A DNA stretch of 5,289 nt, taken from positions 1 to 5,289 of the forward strand of contig CAJOQF010000245.1 of NCBI GenBank assembly GCA_905236295.1. The letters run 5' to 3'. The position numbers were made by a program, and so were the translations under genes. This document shows, in pieces, positions 5,285 through 5,289 of this stretch. The notes below the pieces were generated by a model. It was not told where the DNA came from, ran no database searches, and saw only the letters and a list, made by a program, of their open reading frames with translations. Every line of letters begins with the position of its first letter. The stretch's first letter is position 1. The stretch comes from an uncultured Eubacterium sp. Its GTDB lineage: Bacteria; Bacillota; Clostridia; Lachnospirales; Lachnospiraceae.

Positions 5285-5289
5285 TAAAA

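Overview
The window is A+T-rich, with strong AGGAGG-type ribosome binding sites, sigma-A type promoters and tightly packed or overlapping genes. That points to a low-GC Gram-positive bacterium, most likely a gut-type Clostridia/Lachnospiraceae member (an inference from style; there is no taxonomic marker gene). All six supported genes lie on the + strand. No RNA gene, CRISPR array, insertion sequence or transposase is visible.

Layout. Positions 21-65 hold an intrinsic terminator that ends an upstream gene outside the window. A near-consensus promoter (77-105) then starts a first unit. This contains a 69-aa winged helix-turn-helix protein (181-390) and a 427-aa protein (421-1704) combining an XRE-type HTH, a PIN-like nuclease domain and ankyrin repeats. 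The PIN domain appears to have lost its first catalytic aspartate. A hairpin at 1711-1739 probably closes this unit. A second promoter (1823-1850) with an inverted repeat inside its spacer starts a four-gene unit. Its genes are a 342-aa PIN-ankyrin protein with an apparently intact active site (1887-2915), a radical SAM enzyme (2933-3745), a P-loop kinase/HAD phosphatase fusion (3736-4788) and a type I phosphoribosyltransferase starting at TTG (4781-5284). The last three genes are separated by 17 nt from, or overlap, the gene before them, so translation is probably coupled.

How it may work (inference). The two PIN-ankyrin proteins look like paralogues: one appears active, while the other is DNA-binding and probably catalytically impaired. 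This resembles an effector paired with a regulator derived from it. The three downstream enzymes are radical chemistry, phosphate transfer/removal and PRPP-dependent ribosyl-phosphate transfer. That combination suits making, salvaging or modifying a nucleotide-like small molecule. Co-transcription of a candidate RNase with such a pathway suggests a stress-response, conflict or defence cassette. I do not recognise it as a named system. The right end of the operon may lie beyond the window, since only five bases follow the last stop codon and no terminator is seen there.
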